A stretch of 28,584 nt of DNA from JASHVB01 sp035535035 (GTDB lineage: Bacteria; Pseudomonadota; Alphaproteobacteria; Acetobacterales; Acetobacteraceae): NCBI GenBank assembly GCA_035535035.1, contig DATLQW010000193.1:1-28584 (forward strand). Direction: 5' to 3'. The notes under the pieces were generated by a model. The model did no database searches and was not told where the DNA came from. It saw only the letters and a list, made by a program, of their open reading frames with translations. Positions 14,334-22,172 of this stretch are shown here, piece after piece (position 1 is the first letter of the stretch; the number at the start of each line of letters is the position of its first letter). The position numbers were made by a program, and so were the translations under genes.

Positions 14334-17033
14334 ATGGCAGACCGCGATTCCCGCGACGGCCGTCCTTCTCCCGAGGCATTGCTGGCCGAAGCCCGGCAGG
14401 AATCGCGCGGGCGCCTGAAGATCTTCCTCGGCGCCGCGCCGGGCGTCGGCAAGACCTACGAAATGCTCTCCGCTGCCCAGGCGCGCGCGCGCGACGGCAC
14501 CGATGTCGTGGCCGGCGTCGTCGAAACCCACGGCCGCAAGGAAACCCAGGCATTGCTGGCCGGCCTCGAAATCATCCCCCGCCGCCGCATCGACTATCGC
14601 AACCGCAAGCTGGAGGAGATGGATCTCGACGCCTTGCTGGCGCGCCATCCGCGGCTCGCGCTCATCGACGAGCTGGCCCACACCAACGTCCCCGGCAGCC
14701 GCCATCCGAAGCGCTACATGGATGTCGAGGAATTGCTCGCCGCCGGCATCGACGTTTATGCCACCTTGAACATCCAGCACGTCGAAAGCCTGAACGACGT
14801 GGTGGCCCGCATCACCCGCATCCGCGTGCGCGAGACGGTGCCGGACTCAGTGATCGACCGCGCCGACGACATCGAGCTGATCGACCTGACGCCGGAAGAC
14901 CTGCTCCAGCGCCTGCGCGAAGGCAAGGTGTACGTGCCGCACCAGGCCGAGCGCGCGATCCGCCACTACTTCGCCCCCGGCAACCTAACCGCCTTGCGCG
15001 AGCTGGCATTGCGCCGCACCGCGCAGCGCGTCGATGAGCAGATGGTGCGCTATATGCAGGCGCACGCGATCGAGGGGCCCTGGGCGGCGGGCGAACGCGT
15101 GCTGGTCTGCGTCAGCGGCGACCCGGACGGCGCCGCCGTCGTACGTCACGCGCGGCGCATCGCCGACCAGCTCAAAGCGCCGTGGACCGCGCTGCACGTG
15201 GAAACCTCGCGCAACCTGCGCATGGCCGAGGCCGATCGCAACCACGTCGCCGAGGCGTTGCGGCTGGCGCAACGCCTCGGCGGCGAGGCGGTCACGCTGC
15301 CCGGCCAGGACGTTGCCGAAACGATCGCCGCGTATGCGCGCGCCAACAACGTCACGCAGATCGTCGTGGTGCAGGCGCCGCGCTCGCGCTGGCGCGACAT
15401 CCTGTTCGGCACGGTCGCGCAGCGCCTCATTCGCAAGGCGGGTGGCGCGATCGTTCACGTCGTGAGTCAGCCACGGGAGGCCGAAGCGCGCGAAGCGCCG
15501 CACACCTCCGCCGAACCTCCGCCGTTCGAATTGCAGCCACAGGCCTGGCTCGGCAGCCTGGCCTGCGTCGCGGGCGCGGCGGTTCTGGGTCTGCTGAGCC
15601 GCCAGGCGATCGGCATTGGCAGCATCTCCCTCCTGTTCCTGACCGCCGTGCTGGTGAGCGCGGTGCTGTTCGGCCTGTGGCCGGCATTGCTCGCTTGCGT
15701 CGTCAGCACGCTGGCATACAATTTCCTGTTCCTCCCACCGCTTTACACCTTCACCATCGCCGATCCGGAAAACGTCGTCGCGCTCTTCTTCTTTGTCGTG
15801 GCGGCGGTGATCGTCAGCAACCTCACCGCGCGGGTGCGCGACCAGGCGATCGTCGCCCGCGCCCGCGCGCGCACCACCGAGGAACTGTACCTGTTCAGCC
15901 GCAAGCTGGCGGTCGCAACGAATCTCGACGACCTGCTATGGGCCACCGTGCACCAGATCGCGCTGATGCTGAAAGTGCGCGTCGTGCTGCTGCTGCCGGA
16001 GGAGGAACGGATCGTGGTGCGCGCCGGTTTTCCGCCGGAAGACCGGCTGGATGAAGCCGACCTCGCCGCCGCGCGCTGGTGCTGGGAGAAGAACCACCCG
16101 GCCGGCCGCGGCGCCGACACCCTGCCGGGCGCCAAACGCCTGTTCCTGCCGATGCAGACCGGCCGCGGCGCGGTCGGCGTGATCGGCATCGACCGCGACG
16201 AGCCGGGACCGATGCTTACCCCCGACCAGCAGCACTTGCTCGACGCCCTGGCCGACCAGGCGGCGCTGGCGATCGAGCGGGTGAACCTGGTGGAAGCGGT
16301 GGACCGCGCGCGCCTCGCGGTGGAAACCGATCGGCTGCGTTCCGCTCTGCTCACGTCGATCTCGCACGACCTGCGCACGCCGCTCGCCTCGATCCTCGGG
16401 TCCGCGACCAGCCTGTCGGGCGCGCTGGACGCGGCCACGCGCGACGCGTTGGCGCGCAACATCCAGGATGAAGCCGAGCGGCTCAATCGTTTCATCGGCA
16501 ACTTGCTCGACATGACGCGGCTGGAATCCGGGCCGCTGCCGACGCGCACCTCGCTGACCGAGCTGTCCGATGTCGTCAGCAGCGCCTTGCAGCGCGCCGC
16601 CAAGGTGCTCGCCGGCCACGCGGTGCAAATGCGCCTGGAATCCAGCCTGCCGCTGCTGGAACTGGACGACGTGCTGCTGGAACAGGCGCTGTTCAACCTG
16701 CTGGACAACGCGGCGAAATACGCGCCGGCCGGCTCGCACATCACCGTCAGCGCGTGGCGCGAGGGCAGCCAGGTAAAGCTACAAGTGCTGGACGAGGGAC
16801 ATGGCATTCCGCCGGCCGATCTGGAGCGCATCTTCGACAAGTTCTACCGCGCCGGCGGCCCGGATCACCGGCGCGCCGGCACCGGCCTGGGCCTGTCGAT
16901 CTGCCGCGGCTTCATCGAGGCGATGGGCGGCACCATCGCCGCCGCCAACCGCACCGACCGCTCGGGCGCGGTGTTCACCATCGCGCTGCCGGTCCCGGCG
17001 AATGCGGACCGGCAACTGGAGTCGATGGGATGA
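14334..17033 (+). CDS. kdpD: KdpD, osmosensitive K+ sensor histidine kinase
   Basis: KdpD senses K+ limitation and phosphorylates or dephosphorylates KdpE. The 899-aa protein has the full architecture: the N-terminal KdpD domain with Walker A GAAPGVGKT (33-41) and Walker B-like LALIDELAHTNVPGS, a Usp-like domain (about 250-375), four closely spaced membrane helices (about 400-500), a GAF-like region, the dimerisation helix with the phospho-accepting H678 in SISHDLRTPLAS, and the ATPase domain (NLLDNAAKYAP, DEGHGIP, GTGLGLSI). The length and His position match E. coli KdpD (894 aa, H673). Its stop overlaps the kdpE start by four bases (ATGA). A hairpin separates it from kdpC. Confidence 0.97.
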   Translation: MADRDSRDGRPSPEALLAEARQESRGRLKIFLGAAPGVGKTYEMLSAAQARARDGTDVVAGVVETHGRKETQALLAGLEIIPRRRIDYRNRKLEEMDLDALLARHPRLALIDELAHTNVPGSRHPKRYMDVEELLAAGIDVYATLNIQHVESLNDVVARITRIRVRETVPDSVIDRADDIELIDLTPEDLLQRLREGKVYVPHQAERAIRHYFAPGNLTALRELALRRTAQRVDEQMVRYMQAHAIEGPWAAGERVLVCVSGDPDGAAVVRHARRIADQLKAPWTALHVETSRNLRMAEADRNHVAEALRLAQRLGGEAVTLPGQDVAETIAAYARANNVTQIVVVQAPRSRWRDILFGTVAQRLIRKAGGAIVHVVSQPREAEAREAPHTSAEPPPFELQPQAWLGSLACVAGAAVLGLLSRQAIGIGSISLLFLTAVLVSAVLFGLWPALLACVVSTLAYNFLFLPPLYTFTIADPENVVALFFFVVAAVIVSNLTARVRDQAIVARARARTTEELYLFSRKLAVATNLDDLLWATVHQIALMLKVRVVLLLPEEERIVVRAGFPPEDRLDEADLAAARWCWEKNHPAGRGADTLPGAKRLFLPMQTGRGAVGVIGIDRDEPGPMLTPDQQHLLDALADQAALAIERVNLVEAVDRARLAVETDRLRSALLTSISHDLRTPLASILGSATSLSGALDAATRDALARNIQDEAERLNRFIGNLLDMTRLESGPLPTRTSLTELSDVVSSALQRAAKVLAGHAVQMRLESSLPLLELDDVLLEQALFNLLDNAAKYAPAGSHITVSAWREGSQVKLQVLDEGHGIPPADLERIFDKFYRAGGPDHRRAGTGLGLSICRGFIEAMGGTIAAANRTDRSGAVFTIALPVPANADRQLESMG

Positions 17034-17722
17034 ACGCCCGCCCGTTGCGCATCCTGGTGGTGGATGACGAGCCGGCGATCCTGCGCTTCCTGCGCGCCGG
17101 CCTGTCGCAACAGGGCTATGTCGTGATCGAGGCGGAGACCGGGCAAGCGGCGCTCGACCAGATCCGCCGCAAGGCAGCGGACCTGATCGTGCTCGATCTT
17201 GGGCTGCCGGATATCGACGGGCTGGAGGTGATCCGCCAGGTGCGCGCCGGCGGCTCGGCGCTGCCGATCATCGTGCTGTCCAGCCGCGACAACGAGGAGT
17301 CAAAAGTCTCGGCGCTGGACCTCGGCGCCGACGACTACGTGACCAAGCCGTTCGGCATGGACGAGTTGCTGGCGCGGGTCCGCGCGGCGCAGCGCCACAA
17401 GCTGCAACAGGAGGGCGAGAAGCCGATTTTCCGGTGCGGCGACCTGACGGTTGACCTGGTGCGCCGCATTGTTACGGTGCGCGGCCAGGAGGTGAAGTTT
17501 TCCCCCCGGGAATACGATTTGCTGCGGCTGCTGGTGGCCAATGCCGGCAAGGTGCTGACCCACAACCACATCCTGCGCGAGGTCTGGGGGCCGAATACCG
17601 ACGTGCAATACCTGCGCATCTACATCCGCGCGTTGCGGCAGAAGATCGAGGCAGATACCGAGCGGCCGCGCACCATCGTCACCGAGACCGGCGTAGGCTA
17701 TCGCCTGCGGGCGCCGGACTGA
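17030..17722 (+). CDS. kdpE: KdpE, OmpR-type response regulator of kdp
   Basis: KdpE is the DNA-binding partner of KdpD that activates kdpFABC. The 230-aa product has a receiver domain with acidic D12-D13 (VVDDEP), the phospho-acceptor D56 (IVLDLGLPD), the Ser/Thr switch (VLSSRDNE) and the conserved lysine in TKPFGMDELLAR. A winged-helix output domain follows (FSPREYDLLRLLVANAGKV, LREVWGPN, and the terminal TETGVGYRLR). The ATG is inside the kdpD stop (ATGA), so the two are translationally coupled. Likely targets include the phased repeats before the kdp small ORFs, which is an inference. Confidence 0.96.
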   Translation: MNARPLRILVVDDEPAILRFLRAGLSQQGYVVIEAETGQAALDQIRRKAADLIVLDLGLPDIDGLEVIRQVRAGGSALPIIVLSSRDNEESKVSALDLGADDYVTKPFGMDELLARVRAAQRHKLQQEGEKPIFRCGDLTVDLVRRIVTVRGQEVKFSPREYDLLRLLVANAGKVLTHNHILREVWGPNTDVQYLRIYIRALRQKIEADTERPRTIVTETGVGYRLRAPD

Positions 17723-17749
17723 TGCGCCGCGCGAGGGCGGAGCGATTGC

Positions 17750-18196
17750 ATGTCGATCGGTGACCTGATCGGGCCCGCGCAGGTGGTGGTGGGCCTGCGC
17801 GTCGCCGACAAGGCGCAGTTGCTGAACGAATTGTCGCGCCGGGCCGCGGCGGCGCTGTCGCTGGAACAGGCGGTTCTGCTGCGGGCGTTGCAGGCGCGCG
17901 AACAGTTGGGATCGACCGGGCTCGGGCGGGGGTTCGCATTGCCGCATGCCCGGCTGTCGAATCTGCCGCGGATCTATGCACTGCTGGCGCGGCTGGGGCG
18001 GCCGATCGACTACGATTCGGTGGACGACAAGCCGGTGGACCTGGTGGTGCTGCTGCTGACGCCGGAGTCCGCAGCCGGCCGGCATCTGGCGACCCTCGCG
18101 GCGCTGTCGCGGCCGTTTCGCGACGAGGGGTTCGTGCAGCAGATCCGCAAGGCGCCCGATGCGGCGGCGCTGCATCGGGTGCTGGCGGGGGTTTGA
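17750..18196 (+). CDS. ptsN: PTS EIIA(Ntr)-type phosphocarrier (PtsN-like)
   Basis: The 148-aa protein has the EIIA fructose/nitrogen-type fold: an N-terminal amphipathic start (MSIGDLIGPAQVVVGL), KAQLLNELSRRAA, the GSTGLGRGFALPHARL segment carrying the phosphorylated H66, then VDLVVLLLTPE and HLATLAALSR. No membrane or EIIB part is present, which fits a regulatory nitrogen-PTS protein. It begins 27 nt after kdpE and is very probably in its transcript. In E. coli dephospho-EIIA(Ntr) binds KdpD and raises its kinase activity, so this placement suggests a dedicated K+-regulating paralogue. The main ptsN, usually beside rpoN, would then be elsewhere; that cannot be seen here. Confidence 0.9.
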   Translation: MSIGDLIGPAQVVVGLRVADKAQLLNELSRRAAAALSLEQAVLLRALQAREQLGSTGLGRGFALPHARLSNLPRIYALLARLGRPIDYDSVDDKPVDLVVLLLTPESAAGRHLATLAALSRPFRDEGFVQQIRKAPDAAALHRVLAGV

Positions 18197-18346
18197 GGCG
18201 CTTTGGAGGGCGGGGCTGGCGGGTTGTTTTGGCCGTCCGCTGTGGGTGGATGCGGGCGTTCGACGGCGGTCGTCCGCTCCCTCGGCGAGGGCGAGGATTT
18301 CAGTGGCTGGTGCGGAAACCGGATAAGCTTGAGCAATTTGCAGCGA

Positions 18347-18366
18347 GGTGTGACCCAGTTCACACC
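18347..18366. promoter_or_regulatory. CRP/FNR-family-type palindrome GGTGTGA-N6-TCACACC
   Basis: The two 7-nt arms are perfect, and the inner TGTGA-N6-TCACA equals the classical CRP half-site pattern. It lies 105 nt before the uncertain ORF at 18471 and 150 nt after the EIIA gene. It could equally form a small RNA hairpin. Which regulator, if any, binds it is unknown. Confidence 0.4.
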
Positions 18367-18470
18367 GATCGCTTCCGGCAGCGGTCAATGTGTGTGTGCG
18401 CCATCACCCAGGTGGTTGGTCGTGAACCCTGGGGTCCATCTCGTTTCCCGTCGCAGAAGGCTCCAAATCA

Positions 18471-18893
18471 ATGCGAACCAGCGTTGCATCGAACGATGAC
18501 ACCACGCCTCACCTGATTGCTGGGATAGCGTCAGGCGAGGAACCCGCGGGCGGAACGTTCGCCATGGCGGGCGCCTTTTTTGGTCCGATTCGCAACCACG
18601 ACGGCCAGGCTTGCACCTTCATCGTTCATCACTCCGTCCCGCGCTCCGATCGGGCCACGATCGTCACTCGTCTGCTCGACTGGTCCGACGAGGCACGTAG
18701 GATGGGGCGCGTACGACGCGTGGAATACTTGGTATCTCTGGCCTGGGAAGCCTACGACCGAGCACCTTGCCAGCGGCTTTCAGGCACATTTTTCCAGGAT
18801 GTCGCACCAAGGGACTTGCAGGCTGAGGTCTGCTTCGGGTCGAATCCGGGAGCTACCCGCCCGGGGACGGCGAGCCCGCGCGCAGGCGCATGA
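18471..18893 (+). CDS. Hypothetical protein, uncertain
   Basis: A 140-codon frame from ATG 18471. The central part (about residues 35-115) looks protein-like, with FIVHHSVPRSDRATIVTRLL and VEYLVSLAWEAYDRAP, and is not an antisense shadow because no gene is known opposite. The third-position G/C bias is weaker than in neighbouring genes, and the last 30 residues turn Arg/Pro/Gly-rich. The nearest purine run (GAAGG) is too far from the start to be convincing. I recognise no family. It could be a recently acquired gene, a decaying gene or chance. Confidence 0.3.
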   Translation: MRTSVASNDDTTPHLIAGIASGEEPAGGTFAMAGAFFGPIRNHDGQACTFIVHHSVPRSDRATIVTRLLDWSDEARRMGRVRRVEYLVSLAWEAYDRAPCQRLSGTFFQDVAPRDLQAEVCFGSNPGATRPGTASPRAGA

Positions 18894-19210
18894 CCTCGGC
18901 TGGGCGCGACGCTGGCGGGAACCCACCGCTGCTATCCGGCGCGATCGCCGGCCGTCTCGGTCTCGACCTCTCGCATCATGCCGGTTTGGCGGCACAACCC
19001 CACGCAAAGCGGCGCCATCATGCGCCGGCCCGGCGCAGCCGGTCGCACGGACAGAAGCGGCGGGAAGCGTCCAATCGGGCGCCTGATCCGAGGGACCCAT
19101 GCGCCGCGGGAAAGCTCCTAAACGGCCGTGGCGGCCCGGCGCCTGTTTCAGAGGGCACCCGCTCGCCAAAGCATGTTCACCCTGACGGGAAACCCGCGCC
19201 ATGCCATCTG

Positions 19211-19236
19211 TCATTGCGAGCGAAGCGAAAGTAATC
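19211..19236 (+). repeat. Dispersed TCATTGCGAGCGAAG-type repeat, copy 2
   Basis: TCATTGCGAGCGAAGCGAAA followed by GTAATC is a close copy of an intergenic repeat that is widespread in proteobacteria; its translation gives the familiar VIASEAK peptide. A diverged copy in opposite orientation lies at 2452-2475. Confidence 0.7.
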
Positions 19237-19429
19237 TCCCGCCCGGTGAGCCGAATCCTGCGTCGCTGGGCGGCGACCCCTCTTGTTAGTATAAACACCC
19301 AATACCAAGTCGGTGCGGTGACCCATTGTCGCAAACGCAGCAATCCGACCCCAAAGCCGATGACAGGCAGTCCAGGTTCCGCCGCCGCTGAATGCCATTT
19401 CACGGGACCTAGTCTCATATCGCGGAATT

Positions 19430-19672
19430 ACGAGACAACTACCAGACCACGAGACGCCGATGAGATGCCATTGGCCATCATCCCCCACGCCGGAATTGCC
19501 AACGTCGCCTGGCTGGTTCCTGCGAAAGCCGGCGAAGCCGGTCTCACCGCCAGCGCTGCCGGTACCCAAACCCACGCCGATGGATGGCCGCGCCCGTCCC
19601 GTTGTATGCGTCATCGACCTGCACACGGAACAACGAGACGAATATGGGACTGCGAGACGCCAATGAGACGCC
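19430..19672 (+). repeat. Pair of diverged 40-bp direct repeats rich in GAGAC
   Basis: The copies at 19430-19469 and 19633-19672 align without gaps, with 31 of 40 identical positions by my count. Their 3' halves differ at only two of 20 positions (CGAGACGCCGATGAGATGCC against CGAGACGCCAATGAGACGCC). Further GTCTC words on the same strand at 19412 and 19541 give seven GAGAC/GTCTC words in about 260 nt. Confidence 0.6.
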
Positions 19673-19802
19673 CCGGGTCGTCAATCGCGCCGCCGCCGAA
19701 TCATGGCGCTTCCGGTCCGAGTGAAACCGCTCTCGCATGCCACACCAACCGGACGCAAGCCACTGCCATGGTCCCCGCCCACGACAACGCCCCCATCCCC
19801 CG

Positions 19803-20573
19803 ATGAGCGGCTTCACCGCAGCCGGCACGCCCCTGACCGCGAACGGCGTCGCCATGGCGGCCAATCGCGCCGGCACCGGTATCCCGGAACTATGGGCGGT
19901 GATCTCGGTGGAAACCTCCGGCTGCGGCTTCCTGCCCGACCGACGGCCGAAGATCCTGTTCGAGCGGCACATCTTCCACCGCCTGACCGACGGCCGATAC
20001 GATGCCCAGGCCCCGGACATCAGCCAGCCGTCGGCCGGAGGCTATGGCGCCCCGGGCGCCCATCAATACGACCGGCTGGCAGCCGCGCGGCAACTGGACG
20101 AAGCCGCGGCGCTGCAGAGCGCCTCCTGGGGCCTGGGCCAGGTGCTGGGCAACAATTTTACCCCCGCCGGCTTCCCCGACGTGGCCGGCATGGTGGCCGC
20201 GATTGTCGCCTCGGAAGACGGCCAGTTGCTCGCCATGGCCGCGTTCGTCGCCAATAGCGGCATGGCGCCGGCGCTGAGCCAGCATGACTGGGCGGCATTC
20301 GCCAGGGGTTACAATGGGTTGGATTACGCGGCGAACAACTACGACGGCCTGCTGCAGCACTTCTACGGCCTGTACACACCAGGCCCCACGCCCGATCTGC
20401 AAGTGCGGGCGGCGCAGATGTACCTGACGTATCGCGGGTTTGCCCCCGGCAGCATCGACGGCGTCGCCGGTCCGCGCACCGCCGCCGCCGTGCGGGCTTT
20501 CCAGGCGACGGCCGGCATCGCGCAGACCGGCCAGATCGACGACGCCCTGCTCTCGAGGCTGGGCGCCGGGTGA
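19803..20573 (+). CDS. Phage-type N-acetylmuramidase with C-terminal peptidoglycan-binding domain
   Basis: The 256-aa product has an N-terminal DUF3380-type N-acetylmuramidase domain (about 10-185) that cleaves the glycan chain of peptidoglycan. The probable catalytic E37 is in AVISVETSGCGF, followed by PKILFERHIFHRLT and QSASWGLGQVLG. Residues about 200-255 form a PG_binding_1 domain (YRGFAPGSIDGVAGPRTAAA, VRAFQATAGIAQTG). No signal peptide is visible, as in holin-dependent phage endolysins. ATG 19803 is chosen because the domain starts just after it, though it lacks a good ribosome-binding site; an in-frame ATG at 19737 is possible. No holin, tail or other phage gene flanks it, so it is either a domesticated lysin or a relic. 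Confidence 0.85.
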   Translation: MSGFTAAGTPLTANGVAMAANRAGTGIPELWAVISVETSGCGFLPDRRPKILFERHIFHRLTDGRYDAQAPDISQPSAGGYGAPGAHQYDRLAAARQLDEAAALQSASWGLGQVLGNNFTPAGFPDVAGMVAAIVASEDGQLLAMAAFVANSGMAPALSQHDWAAFARGYNGLDYAANNYDGLLQHFYGLYTPGPTPDLQVRAAQMYLTYRGFAPGSIDGVAGPRTAAAVRAFQATAGIAQTGQIDDALLSRLGAG

Positions 20574-20669
20574 GGAGCCACCCACCCGAACCGGCGGGAT
20601 TCGCCCGCCCGCCTCTCCCACTTCGCGCCAGAGGCGTACCATGCCTCCGCCACGCCGCCACGCCCGCGG

Positions 20670-21380
20670 CTACGCCGTTTCCGCCAGTACCAGCCGCCGC
20701 CGCGGCACCGGCTTCAGCGGCATCGCGGCATAGACGTCCTTCACCGCCTCGCTGATGATCACCCCCGCCATGCCGGGCATCAGCCGCCGTCCGGCGCGCT
20801 CGAACAATTCCGCGCTGCGCAGCACCAGGCGTGGCCCGAGCGGCGGAACCCACAGCACGGTGTCGCGCCGCTCCACCCGATAGAGCGAGCCGGCCAGCAA
20901 GCGGCCGAGCTGGCCGAACGAGTAGGGCTGGCCATGGCCGAACGGCGTCTGCTCTACATATGCCCATATGCCGGCGCGGTTCGGTGCCACGACCAGCAGC
21001 CGCCCATCATCCTTCAGCACGCGCCAAGTTTCGCGCAGCAGCCGCCGGGCGTTTTCCGCCGCCTCCAGCCCATGCACCAGGATCACGCGGTCGAAGCTCA
21101 GGTCGGCGAACGGCAGGGCGTCTTCCTCGGCGGTGCAGGACAGGCAGGGCTCACCCAGCGGCCAGCGCGTTGCCCCCATCTGTGCCGGCGTCACCGCGAT
21201 GCAGCGCGCCAATTGCGGCCGCCACAGCCGCAGATACGGCGCGGCGAACCCGATGCCCAGCACGGACTGGTTGCGCAGATCGGGCCACATCGCCAACAGC
21301 CGCTCGCGCAGCAGCCGCGCCGCCACCGCGCCTCGGGTGGTGCCATAAAAATCCGCCGCCGCATGCGCGTCCGCCGCCAT
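20670..21380 (-). CDS. Class I SAM-dependent methyltransferase (type 11)
   Basis: The 236-aa protein has the methyltransferase core: motif I VLGIGFAAPYL (about 40-50), the acidic segment EEDALPFADLSFDRVILVHGLE and the motif IV/post region LLRETWRVLKDDGRLLVVAPN. The glycine-rich loop is G-I-G-F rather than the common G-x-G-x-G. It acts on an unknown substrate. As I recall, in many alphaproteobacteria a methyltransferase of this type lies divergent from gloB, as here, although a PEP-CTERM gene now separates them. The start at 21380 lies just past the PEP-CTERM stop, 47 nt away, so both may be co-transcribed. Confidence 0.85.
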   Translation of the reverse strand: MAADAHAAADFYGTTRGAVAARLLRERLLAMWPDLRNQSVLGIGFAAPYLRLWRPQLARCIAVTPAQMGATRWPLGEPCLSCTAEEDALPFADLSFDRVILVHGLEAAENARRLLRETWRVLKDDGRLLVVAPNRAGIWAYVEQTPFGHGQPYSFGQLGRLLAGSLYRVERRDTVLWVPPLGPRLVLRSAELFERAGRRLMPGMAGVIISEAVKDVYAAMPLKPVPRRRLVLAETA

Positions 21381-21427
21381 GGCGGCTTCCTATAGCACCA
21401 ACCCGGCCGGATGAACCGGGGTCCTGC

Positions 21428-22045
21428 TCAGACGGCGCGGCGCCGGCGCCGCAGCAGCGCCGTCGTCGCCAGGCCGAGGCCGAACAGGCTCATGCTCCCG
21501 GGTTCCGGCGCGAGGATCGAAGCGGTCGATCCCAGGCTGTCGAACGTGTTGATCTGCAACGATCCACCGCCTGTCAGCGGCACGCTGAACGGCGGGGCGC
21601 TTGAAGCGAAGCTCAGACTCGCCAGCTGCACCGTCTGCGTCGTCGAATCCCAACTGGTGGCGCCGAAGGCTTCAAGTACATTGCTGGACGCGGTCTGGAT
21701 CTCGATGGCGTAGTTGCCGCCAAAGGACGCCGGTTGGTACAGGACCGCGAATATCTCGGTCCCCGGGACGCTGGTGTACGGTCCCGCGCCGCCGATGGTG
21801 AAGCTCAGGCTGGCGGGATAGGAAGCAACCGGATCGAATGAGGAAAGCACATCCGCGGACCAGTAGAAGCTCGCGACCGCGGTGAACGGCGCTGATGTAA
21901 ACGGCGTGCCATTGACCGACCCATCCGCGGTGCCGGTGATGGTCACCGTCGCGGGGTTCGCCTCGGCGCGTTCCGCGGTTCCTCCAGCCAGCGCCAGCGC
22001 CAGCAGCGCCACGCCCCAGACCCTGCCCATTTTGCGTCTCTCCAT
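21428..22045 (-). CDS. PEP-CTERM sorting-domain protein, secreted
   Basis: The 205-aa product has an N-terminal signal peptide (MGRVWGVALLALALAGG with basic residues before it, likely cleaved near AEA), a Thr/Ser-rich beta-type body without Cys, and a C-terminal tripartite PEP-CTERM tail: APEPGSMSLFGLGLATTALL followed by RRRRR. Such tails are recognised by exosortase/EpsH and usually mark surface or matrix proteins. No exosortase is in the window. ATG 22045 and ATG 22030 are both plausible starts; GGAGAG lies seven bases before the second, GGGAG ten before the first. Function of the body is unknown. Confidence 0.85.
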   Translation of the reverse strand: MERRKMGRVWGVALLALALAGGTAERAEANPATVTITGTADGSVNGTPFTSAPFTAVASFYWSADVLSSFDPVASYPASLSFTIGGAGPYTSVPGTEIFAVLYQPASFGGNYAIEIQTASSNVLEAFGATSWDSTTQTVQLASLSFASSAPPFSVPLTGGGSLQINTFDSLGSTASILAPEPGSMSLFGLGLATTALLRRRRRAV

Positions 22046-22078
22046 GTCCTCTCGCTCCCTTTGTGCCGACGACCGGCG

Positions 22079-22094
22079 CGGCAATGCCTTGCCG
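22079..22094. promoter_or_regulatory. Palindrome CGGCAA-N4-TTGCCG in a divergent promoter region
   Basis: The 127-nt gap between the PEP-CTERM gene (minus) and gloB (plus) holds this perfect 6-bp dyad, followed by an AT-rich patch (ACAATAATATCC, about 22099-22110) that can serve as a -10 in either direction. An operator is a guess from symmetry and position. Confidence 0.3.
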
Positions 22095-22172
22095 TTCTAC
22101 AATAATATCCTTTCGCCTTGGTATCGCCCGGTCGCCGGCTTTACCCGGCCGCACGCGGTGCTAAGCTGCGCC

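Larger units (their letters stand above)
18894..19802. other. Gene-poor, repeat-bearing region
   Basis: About 900 nt without a supportable gene. Open frames here are Arg/Pro/His-rich, and those on both strands near 19200 translate a dispersed repeat (VIASEAK, FASLAMTD). The sequence is somewhat lower in GC than its surroundings from 19200 to 19450 and holds the repeats listed at 19211-19236 and 19430-19672. It looks like a scrap region between the kdp locus and the endolysin gene. Confidence 0.6.

Noticed and set aside
18780..19418. 212-codon minus-strand frame
   Set aside because: It runs through the same dispersed repeat (FASLAMTD) and is otherwise Arg/Gly/Ala-rich; not a convincing gene.
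19201..19806. 201-codon plus-strand frame in the gene-poor region
   Set aside because: Its start translates the dispersed repeat (VIASEAK) and the rest is Arg/Pro/Thr/His-rich; no ribosome-binding site.
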